Below are positions 12,075 through 22,419 of a stretch of DNA of 64,000 nt, one piece after another (position 1 is the stretch's first letter; each line of letters begins with the position of its first letter). Under the pieces are notes generated by a model. That model saw only the letters and a program-made list of their open reading frames with translations. It searched no databases and was not told the DNA's origin. Origin of the DNA: Lyophyllum atratum (taxonomy: Eukaryota > Basidiomycota > Agaricomycetes > Agaricales > Lyophyllaceae); assembly GCA_014905825.1 (NCBI GenBank), contig JACGCN010000051.1:124001-188000 (forward strand), read 5' to 3'. The position numbers and the translations under genes are program-made.

Positions 12075-12670
12075 AGAGCCTGTTCAGTACGGATCACTTT
12101 CCAGGTCCAGTCCAGATTCCAGGTCCAGTTCAGTGTGACGACGATCATGTGCAGCGTGACGCTGTCAGGCATCATAATCGGATCACTCGAACTTTGCTTG
12201 TGCCGTTCAATGCCGATTTCTTCTTGCTCGTCCATGTTCAAATACCAAGCTTCCTACCCATTTGAAGGATACCTGTACTATTAGAGAAGCTAATTCCAGC
12301 TATTTCCAAAAGAATACTCCTCAAAAACCGGAAGAAACAGTCCCAATTGGCAGTGAGTTGAATTTTCAACTCTGCAAAGCTGACTGGAACGCAAAATACT
12401 TGGTATAATTGTTGCAAAAATTCCTTAGACCTACCTTATGTCATATATTCACCGATTTTGAGGCAATTCATTCTTTCAAACCGGGATTTTAGTATCTACA
12501 TATCCTCTGACCACAGGATGCTGGAGACGGCAGCGTTGTTTGGTTCCATCAGCCGGGTTGTGTCGTTGTTTGCCGGACGTTGATGGCATTACCTAAGGTC
12601 ACACATCAAGGAAAGTGGAACTGAAATCCGAACTGGACCCGAAAGTGATCTGTACTCCTGAACAGGCTCT
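12075..12670. mobile_element. Non-autonomous TIR DNA transposon (MITE), TA-flanked
   Basis: 596-bp non-coding element. The left end reads AGAGCCTGTTCAGTACGGAT and the reverse complement of the right end reads AGAGCCTGTTCAGGAGTACA. After a 3-nt offset the similarity continues through GATCACTTTC and GGTCCAG, making imperfect terminal inverted repeats of about 40-60 bp. A TA dinucleotide lies immediately outside each end (12073-12074 and 12671-12672), as expected for a Tc1/mariner-type or other TA-targeting element. There is no transposase ORF inside, so it would need a transposase in trans. Confidence 0.72.
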
Positions 12671-12735
12671 TATATGATCACTTGTCTCCCCCCCTCAAAA
12701 AAGACAACGTGAGAATTTGGTCTGACTACGGGAGA

Positions 12736-12882
12736 CTAATCGTGACACCCATGTTTGCCGCGCGTGAAATACCGGCCACACAGGCTACAAGTGGGCTTGC
12801 GTTTCTCCAGCATACACGACACATAGTCACAAATATACAAAATGATGTTCTTCCAAATTCTTCTCTGCTGGCCTACCAGCAT
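12736..12882 (-). CDS. Possible 48-aa Cys/His-rich small protein
   Basis: ATG-to-stop frame of 48 codons between the MITE and the 3' end of the intact iminopeptidase gene. Its C-terminal third has a zinc-binding-like spacing, CSLCGRYFTRGKHGCH. There is no supporting context and short frames of this size arise by chance, so this is only a candidate. Confidence 0.15.
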   Translation of the reverse strand: MLVGQQRRIWKNIILYICDYVSCMLEKRKPTCSLCGRYFTRGKHGCHD

Positions 12883-12967
12883 GTATAGGTATACCTGTCG
12901 TTACATCAGTGTTCCGGTTCGAGGGCTCCCACTGGACACAAGAGGATAGCATGCTAAATAATGAGGA

Positions 12968-15039
12968 CTACAGATCTGCGAACTTGTTGGTCGCCTACGA
13001 AGGGACGACGCATCAGACTAAGACGCTTGAAATATGAAGCGTGCCAGCCCACCTCGACGAGGAGCTTTGCAATTCCAACTTCGCGTGCAGAGTGTCCTGC
13101 GTCGGCGACTATTTGTAGTTCCAACTCGGGGAACACCTGCCAAAAAAAACTTAGGAAAGCGCGAATGAAGTTCGTAGAGACAAACAGAACCTTCTTCAGA
13201 GCGTAGGCGGTAGTAGGCTTGATAAGGGGGGAGACTCTTCGTAAGCGAGAAAGGAATCGATTTAAAGAGACTCTCACCGGGCAAACAACATCGTATCTGC
13301 CTTGCACAACGATGGTGGGGATGTGCCGACTGTCGGACGAAGTTAGATTAGGCAAAAAACGTTTGATGGTCGAAAAAAAAGTCTCACATCTTGTCGATTT
13401 CTTGCTTCTCGAGGAGCTGTCCGTCTCTCATGAAGCCCTGGAAACGCTCGGAGAGTTATGTACTGTAATACGTGGGCAGAAGGACAGGGCTTTTCGCACG
13501 TCGTTAACAAAGTAGTGATTCTCGATCCGGGCAAACGCGCTATGAGTAGCGGGGTCAGGCAGGAATCAAGACCACTTTAACAAGGGAAACTCGCAACGTA
13601 CTTTGCAAAACCGTCGTCCCCGGCACGTTGGATGTAGCTTGGGTCGACAAAAAGCTTGGAGGTGGTCATTCTAATGTTATCTACATTTTAGAGTGGATGT
13701 TATCAATAAGAGAGAGTAATGAGACTTACTCCCACTTGGCCCACGCTTTGGCCGCTATCAACCGGGTCTCTTCATCGACCGAGTTCAGCTGCGCGTGGTA
13801 CGCGAGGATCAAGTCGTGACGCTCGGCTTCAGGGATGGGGGCGATGTATTCGTCCCTTTGAAAGTGGAAGATGATCCACTCAGCTTACGATCTAAAACTA
13901 ATACGTGTACCCTACCATGCCTCCGGGAAGAGGTGTGAGGTACCCTCTTGATAGAAGAACTTGAGTTCGCTGATAAATACGCTTCAATATCCTGGGCGTC
14001 AGAGATTCCTTATGATTGCATACCTCTTTCTAAGAGTGAAGATCCCGCTGTGTACGCTATATCTTGAGAAAAAGTTGAAGGGCTCTGCAAGGTATCTGAC
14101 CGTAGCACCAGACTCTTCACGCGGTCAGGATGAGACTGCACAACAGATTTCAGCGTTTGAAATGGTTTGCACTTTTAAAGCATACTTGTGCATAAGCCAA
14201 CGAAAGTGTCGAGCCCTGAGAATATCGGTCGGTATGTTTCGACGAATGAACAGAGAGGGGCACTGACCCAAGACCCTCCAAAAACGTGCCACTTGTCGAT
14301 CTTGAGTAGTTCCCGGATTTTCTCGATGTCCTTCACAAGATCCCAAGTGGTGTTTTCCTCCAGACACGCGCTTCTGCATTATTTAGTTGTGAAGAAGTTG
14401 TTAGTAACTAGATCATATATGACTAGGGAGTTCTGTACGAACGGCGTCGATTTCCCCGCTCCTCTTTGATCGAACAGGATGATCTGAGTGACGGTATGGG
14501 ATTAACGGAACATAATTTTGGATCAGGTAGGAAGAAGGCATCACTTTGTACTTCTCTGGGTTGAAGAAACAACGATCGGGAGCGTCAACGCCTCCGCCTG
14601 GTCCTCCTGGGATACGATCTATGTCATCAACGATTCACCGGAGATTTGTGATGGTCATACCATGGAGGAAAACGACTGTGTATCGAGGTTAGCTCAGGCG
14701 CAGTAGCTGAACTACGACCGCACCTGGGACTCCATCCTTATTTCCGGACACTTCATAACTGTCCAATCGATTCAGATTGAGGTTATTTGGGGGTCCGAAA
14801 GGTTTTACTCACTAGAGGGTATGGATATCAGAAACTTTGAGATTTCCAGTGAGGTATGGCTCGATCGGGGGATACATGTTGTTATGCAGTGATCGTGAAG
14901 TCCGTGTTGCGAAAGATCTATGCGGTCGAAACGCTCCTCTGTAGGGGACAGAGTTCAAGAGAGATGGGCGGAGAAGGAACGATTGACGCGGAAGGAAAGA
15001 GAAGCGGGCACGAGAACTTAGAAGGAAACATCGCAGCAT
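12968..15039 (-). CDS. Proline iminopeptidase (prolyl aminopeptidase, S33)
   Basis: Releases N-terminal proline from peptides (EC 3.4.11.5 family). The long start at 15039 gives an Arg/Ser/Leu-rich N-terminus (MLRCFLLSSRARFSFLPR) resembling a mitochondrial presequence. An internal ATG at 14877 begins MYPPIEPYLTGNLKVSDIHT, the usual start of the cytosolic enzyme. Spliced blocks along the minus strand are VFLHG, GPGGGVDAPDR, ILFDQRGAGKSTPF, HVFGGSWG with the nucleophilic Ser (about 14270), SELKFFYQEGTSHLFPEAW, HIPTIVVQGRYDVVCP (Asp) and DAGHSAREVG (His). The last exon after a 57-nt intron reads ATNKFADL and stops at 12968-12970. All triad residues are present, so this copy looks active and is the likely parent or sister of the copy at 8934-10817. 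Exact internal exon edges were only partly walked. Confidence 0.9.
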
Positions 15040-15292
15040 CGTCTAATCTGGACTATGTAGAGAACATCCACGTTGAGGATGGATGTCGAGCTCAACCGTC
15101 TCCTTGCCAGCACTTATAGCTGCGTCATCGACAACCCTCTTCGCCGTCGTCCCTGATGCTTTTCATCTCATTATTACCTCACAGGGATGATCGAGATTTG
15201 ATTGGGCATTGACATGCGGCCTCGTTCGATAAATTTACGAAACGCCCATCTTCCTCGCTCCCCACTCAAGGCCACTCTCAGTGTTTGCTTCC
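15040..15292. other. Divergent promoter region
   Basis: 253 bp between the start of the minus-strand iminopeptidase and the start of the plus-strand Sec14-like gene, so it must drive both. No TATA box is obvious. Confidence 0.45.
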
Positions 15293-16458
15293 ATGTCTGA
15301 AAAAGTCTACGAACCCATCGCTCCTCCAGTAATCTGCGCGGCTGACCCTCGGGCCAACCTCTCAGATACTGAGCGGGACATGTACAACAGCGTGCTCGAG
15401 CACTTTTCAGACCCGGCGTATCAAATTCCTACACTTGAGAAGGGTGAGCTTACGGAGGCTGAGCAGTTCTGGCTTTCATGTGAATGCCTTCTTCGGTGGG
15501 TAGACTCGAGACGTATGGTTTTTTGACAAGCCAACTCACTCCCGTACAGATATCTTCGAGCCACGAAATGGAAGTCGGCAGCAGCAGCTATTCAGAGGCT
15601 CGATGCGACCTTGAAATGGAGAAGGGAGTATGGTATCTACGAAGACGTCTCGGCCAGCTTTGTAGAGCCTGAAGTAAGCGTCCATCAGTTACTATAGCCT
15701 TCGCCTCGTTGACGATGGTTGCTCTAGGCTGTAACTGGCAAGCAAGTCCTATTCGGCTACGACTTGCGCGGCCGGCCTGGCCTATACCTGTTCCCCAGTC
15801 GGCAAAATACAGTGGAACCCACGCGCCAAATCCAATTTACAGTTTGGATGCTGGAGCGGACAGTTGACCTTATGGGACCTGGTGTCGAGTAAGTCTTCTT
15901 TGTGCCGCTCTACTATAACATGTGCTGACCTTCAATCGTAGGACACTAGATCTTCTCATCAACTATGGCGACAAATCGAAGAATCCTTCCCTTGGTGTTG
16001 CGCGGACAGTCCTCAACATTCTTCAGGACCATTACCCCGAAAGACTCGGCGCCGCACTCATCCTAAATGTACCATTCCTCCTCAACGCCTTCTATAAGCT
16101 CATCAATCCTTTCATCGACCCCGTCTCGCGTGAAAAGATGAAATTCAACCCCCAACTAGTCAAAGATAATATCTTTACTGGGGATATGGTCATGGCTGAG
16201 TGGTGGGGTGGCGACCGCGACTTCGAGTACTGTCACGACAAATACTGGCCTGCGTTGGTCGACATGTGCGAGTCAAGAAGGCAGAGTTGGCTGGAGAAGT
16301 GGAAAGCCTTAGGTGGAAAGGTCGGAATCAAGGAATGGGACTACAAGGGTGGAGCGACGGCCCCGGTCGTCGCTGACGAACCCCAAGCCATTGAATCGGA
16401 GAAAGTTTCTGAGGCGCCTGCTCAAGAAGTGAGTGCGCAAGCGGTCACGGTGACCTAG
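15293..16458 (+). CDS. Sec14-like CRAL-TRIO phosphatidylinositol transfer protein
   Basis: Lipid-exchange protein of the Sec14/Pdr16/Csr1 group, acting at ER, Golgi or lipid-droplet membranes. Four exons: 15293-15495, 15550-15673, 15728-15888 and 15942-16458, with all introns 53-54 nt, giving 334 aa. The start is MSEKVYEPIAPPV. The CRAL-TRIO N-terminal helical region includes LLRYLRATKWKSAAAAIQRL. The lipid-binding lobe includes FGYDLRGRPGLYLFP, LLINYGDKSKNPSLGVARTV, LQDHYPERLGAALILNVPF and KINPFIDP-like loop sequence. The C-terminus is acidic and Ala/Val-rich with no membrane anchor. The length fits the Pdr16-like class. Which Sec14 homologue it is cannot be decided here. Confidence 0.92.
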
Positions 16459-17245
16459 GTGCTATGTTTTATGTCTTTTTGTCGGCTTTCAACACGTTGC
16501 CCTGCATAACATTAGACGAGGTTCTACAGAGAAGCTACATACCCCATGTCGATATCATTCGTGCATTTTTCGCCTGCTTTGAGCTTCTTCGAAACAATCT
16601 GAATCTTTTGAAACGGAATGGTAGGAGGCGGCTAAAGTTGTGATCAACTTAAATGACATCATGCACGAAGGCCACGTTATTTGGCCGCCATGTTGGCTCA
16701 TTTCCCAAAACATGAACTATCACTATCACTAAACGATTTTCTCCACTGCACCAGAACACAAGTGACACTCGGCATGCCTGTCGCTCCTAGGCTGCCAAAC
16801 ATCTTTCCTAGCTGCTGCGCCCTCAGCTACCTGACCACATTCGAACTCACTTGGAATACGTAGAGTCGGCGCAACTGTTGACCATCTCACTCTGATATGC
16901 CACTTGAACTGCCTGTGCCACTGCCATGCATATCAGGACATCGCTACCCGACGAATATGCCTCTCAAGAAGCGTTTCATCTTCCAAATGCTCAACTATGT
17001 CGTGTTGGTGTTGCGTTGTAAAGTCAACCAGCGGGCCAGGCTACTTCAGAATTTCCAGAAAGTCTTCTTTCGGCTTGTCCTAGGCTTCTTTGTCGGCACA
17101 GAATGCAAGACACTCCTATACCTGCATATAAACCCACTTAACGTCTGGACTGACCCCCGTTGAATTGCTTTTGACATCCACCATTCCAAATACCCTTGTT
17201 CGGTATTCACTGTTTCCAACCCCCCTCCAGCTTTGAAGACCTATC
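16459..17245. other. Intergenic region, no gene seen
   Basis: 787 bp between the Sec14-like and kinase genes. One 88-codon plus frame (16897-17163) has mixed composition, no domain and no splice context. I regard it as chance. Confidence 0.4.
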
Positions 17246-19861
17246 ATGGACTTCGTATCGATTCCCTTTGCGTCTAGTTCCACAAACTTGACTCCCCTAC
17301 AGCTCGCTGAGCTGGAGCAGGCTTGTCAGCAGATGGTACGTTTCTTCCGTTGTTTAAGAACAAGATTATTCACTCTTCTGTCTACACCATAGGAGGCAAT
17401 GAATATGTTACTGCAAGCGTCATCTCTGGCTCTTCCGAGGAATAGCACGAGTGTGCGGACAATGCCCGAAAAGGAGGTACGATCAACTTCCTCCATCGGG
17501 GATACAAGACCACAACTCACGATATGTTTTACAGCCTCTCCCGGATGCGGAGCCGCCAATGGTATAACCTCCTTTCCTCGAGTTTTCTTCTTGATGCTAA
17601 CCGCGCGCCGCTCACCAAGTTCGTTGAGGCTGAGACCCCAGAGTCGAACATGAACACGCGCCCAACGCCCCCTACTTTTAGCATCTTTGGCTTAGGCGAA
17701 GCATCTGGGCTCCACAAATCCTGTCCTAGCAGTGAACCTACATACGACGAAACAAGCAGCTCAAGCCCTCCTGATACTATATATGTTTCCAATGTGGAGC
17801 CCAAGGACTTTATGGTACGTACCACTCGTTCATAGGTGTAATGCGAAAGGCCTGGTTAATCTTGGTTCTAGTTGTCATGTCTCGCATCTATGTGCAGTGA
17901 CTATAACGACATTCCTATCCCACTCCTTACTTGCGATATCAATCAGCTTCCAGCACCCACGACTGCAGACATCCCCACACCACCTTCGACGCTCGTTGAG
18001 ACGAGGTACAAAGAGAATGACGGTGTTATGCGAGTGAAGAGGAAGCCTGTGCCATGCTACGGCGATTTGGCGACGCTTGGTGAAAAGCCGTCCACGGAGC
18101 AATGGCTCCATCCTAGGCGGAGGACATCAGCATGTCGTCCTCGCCACAGGCAGCTTACTCCGCCCTGTCCCAAGAAGGGCTTGGATCTTAACGATTTCGT
18201 GCTCAAGAAGGTGCTTGGTTCTGGTGGTCAGGGCAAGGTCTACCTCGCCTCTTTCGGAGCCGACCTTGTCGCTATTAAGGTTGTCAAGAAATGGCAGGTC
18301 GAGAAGGACTCCGCAGAGCTGGGCCTTGTTTTGCAAGAACAGCGAATTCTCAGAACGTTGGATAGCCCTTTCCTTCTCTCTTTACATTCTTCCTTCTCCG
18401 ACTCGTCTTACTTTTACCTTATCGCGGTACGTCTCTTACCTCTTCTCCCGCTCGTGGGCACTTCGCTGATAATATTTGCGCTGCTCTTTAGGACTTTCAC
18501 GGTGGAGGCGACCTTCATCAAGCGCTTGTTGGTGCCGGAAAGTTCGACGAGCACACTGCGCGTTTCTACAGCGCCGAGATGGTCGGTTCAGTCCTATCTT
18601 TTCCAAGCCAGTTTATTGAAATTGTCACAATAGGCGCTAGGCATTGAGTACCTCCACTCAAATGGGATCGTCCACCGTGATATCAAGCTCATGAATGTCC
18701 TTATCAAGAACGACGGGCATATAGTGATCGCGGATATGGGCCTCGTGTTGGACACCTCATTTCCGACTCGCAACGAAGGCGGGAACATTGCTCCACTAGC
18801 GCGATGCGGCACAGTCCCCTATATGTCACCGGAAGTACTCGATGGTGGTCATTATGGCAAAGCCGTAGATCTGTGGGCCTTGGGCGTCTGCACCTACGTG
18901 ATGCTCACGGGAGAGGCGTGTATATTCTGCTTTTGATTAAGCCTGTTATTAACATGCGGATTTTATAGTTGCCGTGGCACGGAGTGGATGATACGGAAAC
19001 TATCGCGATGATACTCGACGAACCCCTCGCCTTAACGGAAGGCGTGCACCTCAGTGCCGAGGCGCAAGTTCTCCTCACAGAGGTAGCTTCAAGTCTCACC
19101 CCTAACAATGGAGTCCGAGCACTAATGCTTTAAACCTCAGCTGCTCAAGAAAGATCAGTCTGAGAGGCTCAATATGAGTGGCATCTATATACATCCCTTC
19201 TTCCAAGATATGTGAGTGGTCGCTTTGTCGTCATTTATCAGGTCAGATGCTCATATACCTTGCCTAAAACAGGGATTGGATGGCATTGGAAAAGTTGGAA
19301 ATACGACGTAAGAATCGCAGCTCTATTTTCATTGACCTTCCGCCAATATTTCCCTTCTTAGCTCCCTTTGTCCCGACCGATCTCCGCCTTGCGTTGATGA
19401 AGGCTACTCTACCCGCCCACGAGCGTTTCACCCCAGGGTTCACTCCGACCTTTTTCTCGGATAAGTACCCGGAGTATACGTACGACAAGACTGAACTTAT
19501 CGCGTCTACGAAGATTGCTCAGGTCAACACACCGATTGCTACCCCGGCTGAGTTTACGTCTGGTTATGGGTCTCATCTCGCTCGTAATAAGCCTTCCCAG
19601 TCCCATGCTCCTCTTCCATGGACCTCGACCACATCCCTGGTCTCGAAGCAAACACTTCCATCGCCAGTCAAAGAGGCCAACGAAGAACATCTGGTGTCCA
19701 TAAAGCTTGGAGCGTCGGTCCAACACCAGCCTGTAATGGCGCTTGCAACAAGTCAACACGACGAAGATAAAGGTTGGACGCAACCTAGATTCCTCAAGTG
19801 GCTTCTTGGCCTCAGCCGACGAGCTCTTGGCGTCCTTTCAAGGCGATCCCAGTGCTACTAG
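17246..19861 (+). CDS. AGC-like Ser/Thr protein kinase with DMG in place of DFG
   Basis: Multi-exon kinase of roughly 650-700 aa. It starts MDFVSIPFASSSTNLTPLQL, followed by about 280 disordered Ser/Pro/Thr-rich residues. The kinase domain then runs in order: glycine loop LGSGGQGKVYLA, VAIKVVKKW (ATP-binding Lys), Glu in the alphaC helix, DFHGGGDLH, GIEYLHSNGIVHRDIKLMNV (catalytic loop), VIADMGLVLD (DMG at the DFG position, metal-binding Asp kept), GTVPYMSPEVLDGGHYGKAV and DLWALGVCTYVMLTGE. A C-terminal extension includes FTPGFTPTFF, AGC-tail-like. The 3' end is uncertain. Straight read-through stops at 19861, but an intron ending near 19769 would switch to a more protein-like frame (NLDSSSGFLASADELLASFQ) that stops at 19961. 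The substrate and pathway are not inferable. Confidence 0.88.
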
Positions 19862-19961
19862 CTTCCCCGGACAGACAAAATATCAAAATATCAAAAACAT
19901 CGTAAAAATCGAAACTCGAGATGAAATTCGCCCAGAAAACCCGGAAAACTCCTTCATATAA

Positions 19962-20689
19962 CTATCTGCCGCACTTCGTTCCAGAACACTAGAAACTCGC
20001 CACTTGTTGACAGCGCAAAAATCCAAATTCTATCCAGATACTGCAGAAAAGGCTCTCGCTAATACGTCGTTTCCACCATCGAAACCTTTAAGAAAGTACA
20101 CAATCATCCGCGAGTCTAGACAGCGATTGCTGAGCAACGGACGGCATATTAAAGAGGGACCTGACAAGGTAGTTGCAGATGTAATCGTTGATTTAATGCT
20201 ACATGCTTGTATACCTTCTCTTCCTTGTAGAAGGGTCCTTTCTCATCAGATGCTTTTTCCCGAACCTTTCTGAGAGCCTTGCCCATCGCCGGGCTTGATT
20301 AACGAGTCCCCAATTTTCTCAGTTTCGTCCGATAAATGTAACTGGGATTCACCTCGTTTCTCAATTATTCCAGTAGACCACGAATCCGGACTTTTGATAG
20401 CACCTCCGAACTTTAAAACATGTTTGGAATATGCTTGAAGGCTCGGAGTTCTACGCATTCTAACATTTGGCCTCGCATGTGAGGGTAGTTATGTAAATGG
20501 GTGTACATTTCATTGGCTATCCGCAGGTGCCGAGACCAGGACTTGAAGCAAGTATTTCTTTCAGATGGTGGCCTCGCGGGACAGCGTAATTGTGGTTGTG
20601 TGCCCAGGCAACGATGGCGGAGAGACTGTAACGATTTTCTAAATAGGGGATCTGTACGAAAGCACTTGTTTGAGCAAAACGTCAACTTG
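19962..20689. other. Intergenic region, no gene seen
   Basis: 728 bp with no supported gene. A 181-codon minus frame overlaps the 5' end of the next gene and is its antisense shadow. Confidence 0.45.
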
Positions 20690-22098
20690 ATGTTCAACTC
20701 ATTCCGACTGGCATTCGCTCGAGGCTCCTTCCAGCAGCCCCTCTGTCGCCATGCTTTATCAAACAGCCTACGAGCTACCCACTGTCGGACTCTGACAGGT
20801 TCTGTAATACCTGACCGTGCCAATGACTTGGCTGAACCACCAAAGGCGAAGCCCAAGGCCACCACTCCTCTAAGGCGCACAGCATCCGCCTCTCTTCCAA
20901 TACGTTCAACTCGTACACCAACCCGAGGGGATATCCAACCTGTCTTCACCCTAGCCACTGCCGAACGCTACATCCTCTCGCGACTCCGCCTCCATCCAGA
21001 CCTCCCGGTGCGTGCCCAGGCTCTCAACGAGGCCTGGTGGATACCAAAATGGGGCCAGCCAGGCAAGGAGGGAGAAATCTTCGTGTTCTCAAACGGGAGT
21101 TTCGTGTGTTGGGGCTTGGGCGAAAAGGACTCGCAGAGGTTCGCAGCGGAAGTCATTGACCGCACGCCTGGTATCAAGGTCGCTCCGCTCGCGGAGGCCG
21201 AGACGGAAGAGCTTGAATTTGTAGTCGATCCTATCGAGTTGGGTGGTGCGTATTATCTGCGCGAACGGATTCTGATTCAAATTTGTGGACGTGTCTAGGG
21301 ACACGCGAATACAGGGCGACCTCATAATTCTGGGACAAATGACACCGCTGAGCTCAGCTCAAGCACTGCCTGCCAACCTCCCCCCTATGGCGCTCCCTGA
21401 AGACACCCTTCTGGCTCGGTATGCGTATTCACAAGCCCTCTCTCGTTCTACGGCCCTATCCGCACTGGAAGTCTCGTTGGACGAGTATCTGACGTCTATG
21501 GCGCAACTACCTCACTCCCTGATGACGACGGGGAAACCCGGCATGGGAAGGACCGCGCTAATCAAGAAACTAGGTGAACTCATGAAGTTTAGGCAAGGGC
21601 TGAATCTCAATCGCGAGAACTTCAGCGACGTGCCTGATTTCTACTGGGCTGAACCCGAACTGGAACGTAAGTACACACCACGTTGTCGCTTCTCTATCAC
21701 GCAATGCTTATGGATAATCTTAGGTCACTTCAATTCTATGACCGATGCTCTCGACGTCAAGGAGCGCACAACGTCACTCAATGATAAAATCACATATGCT
21801 GCAGAGGCACAATCGGTGTTACGACAGCTTCTGACTGAGGTACATTCTCACTATTCCTCTGAAAGACTCCGAATTTAATCGTTGCTGTCAAGTCATCTAC
21901 GCATTCTATGGAGCTCGTCATCATCGCGCTCATTGCCGTCGAGGTTGTCATCGTAAGGCCAAATTCATGCCCCCTCTCCAAAATGCTCATCAGATACAAT
22001 AGGCACTTATTCGCGATGGTCCCGAGCTCTGGGGTATGTTGGTGGGTCAAGAAGACAAGAACCATGGGAAGACCGAAAAGGACTTGATGGCCGCTTGA
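20690..22098 (+). CDS. Mitochondrial RMND1/Rmd1-like DUF155 protein
   Basis: DUF155 family; relatives include human RMND1 and yeast mitochondrial members, which are inner-membrane proteins supporting mitochondrial translation. Five exons: 20690-21237, 21299-21666, 21724-21839, 21893-21952 and 22003-22098, giving 395 aa. The N-terminus is Arg/Ser/Leu-rich without acids (MFNSFRLAFARGSFQQPL), a good mitochondrial presequence, which favours the RMND1 branch over cytosolic Rmd1/Rmd8. The DUF155 core includes EIFVFSNGSFVCWGLGEKD, DTRIQGDLIILG, a run of helices around VSLDEYLTSM and LNDKITYAAEAQSVLRQLL. The C-terminal membrane helix ELVIIALIAVEVVIALI is followed by a short charged tail. Introns 3 and 4 bracket that helix, which is missed if the third exon is simply read through. 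Confidence 0.92.
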
Positions 22099-22419
22099 CT
22101 TGAGAAAAGATTCAGAAGGCATGCCATGGATTTCTTCACACTCAACTCTTATCATTGTTCCGTCCAAAACCCCGTAAATAGATAGACTACATTTAAGGCT
22201 GGAATATAATTGGACTTCACAACTCAAATACCCGTTACACCTTCGACAGCCTTCCCATGCCCTCGCGCGAAGAGTCATACCAAGGCACAAAAGATGAGTT
22301 ATTCATATTTCTGCGTTATTTTCAGACATTCAACCCTGTAGATAATTTGTATATCGAAGCCTAAATAATTCATCGATGAAAGAAGACGATAATGACCACT
22401 CTGTGGCAAGCCACTCCCT
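22099..22419. other. Convergent 3' intergenic region
   Basis: 321 bp between the tail-to-tail RMND1-like and laccase-like genes. It is AT-rich and presumably carries both 3' UTRs and polyadenylation sites. No open frame of note. Confidence 0.4.

Noticed and set aside
12061..12080. CAGGGGTTAAGAGCC as the end of a hAT element with 8-bp duplication
   Set aside because: The right end does not carry the matching CAGGGG, and no 8-bp duplication flanks the pair. The TA-flanked boundary fits better.
12910..12930. GGTTCGAGGG as a tRNA B box
   Set aside because: The motif lacks the following CC, and no matching A box or cloverleaf stems lie upstream. No tRNA or rRNA gene was seen anywhere in the window.
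20413..20958. 181-codon minus-strand frame
   Set aside because: It overlaps the mitochondrial presequence exon of the RMND1-like gene on the opposite strand and has no recognisable domain.
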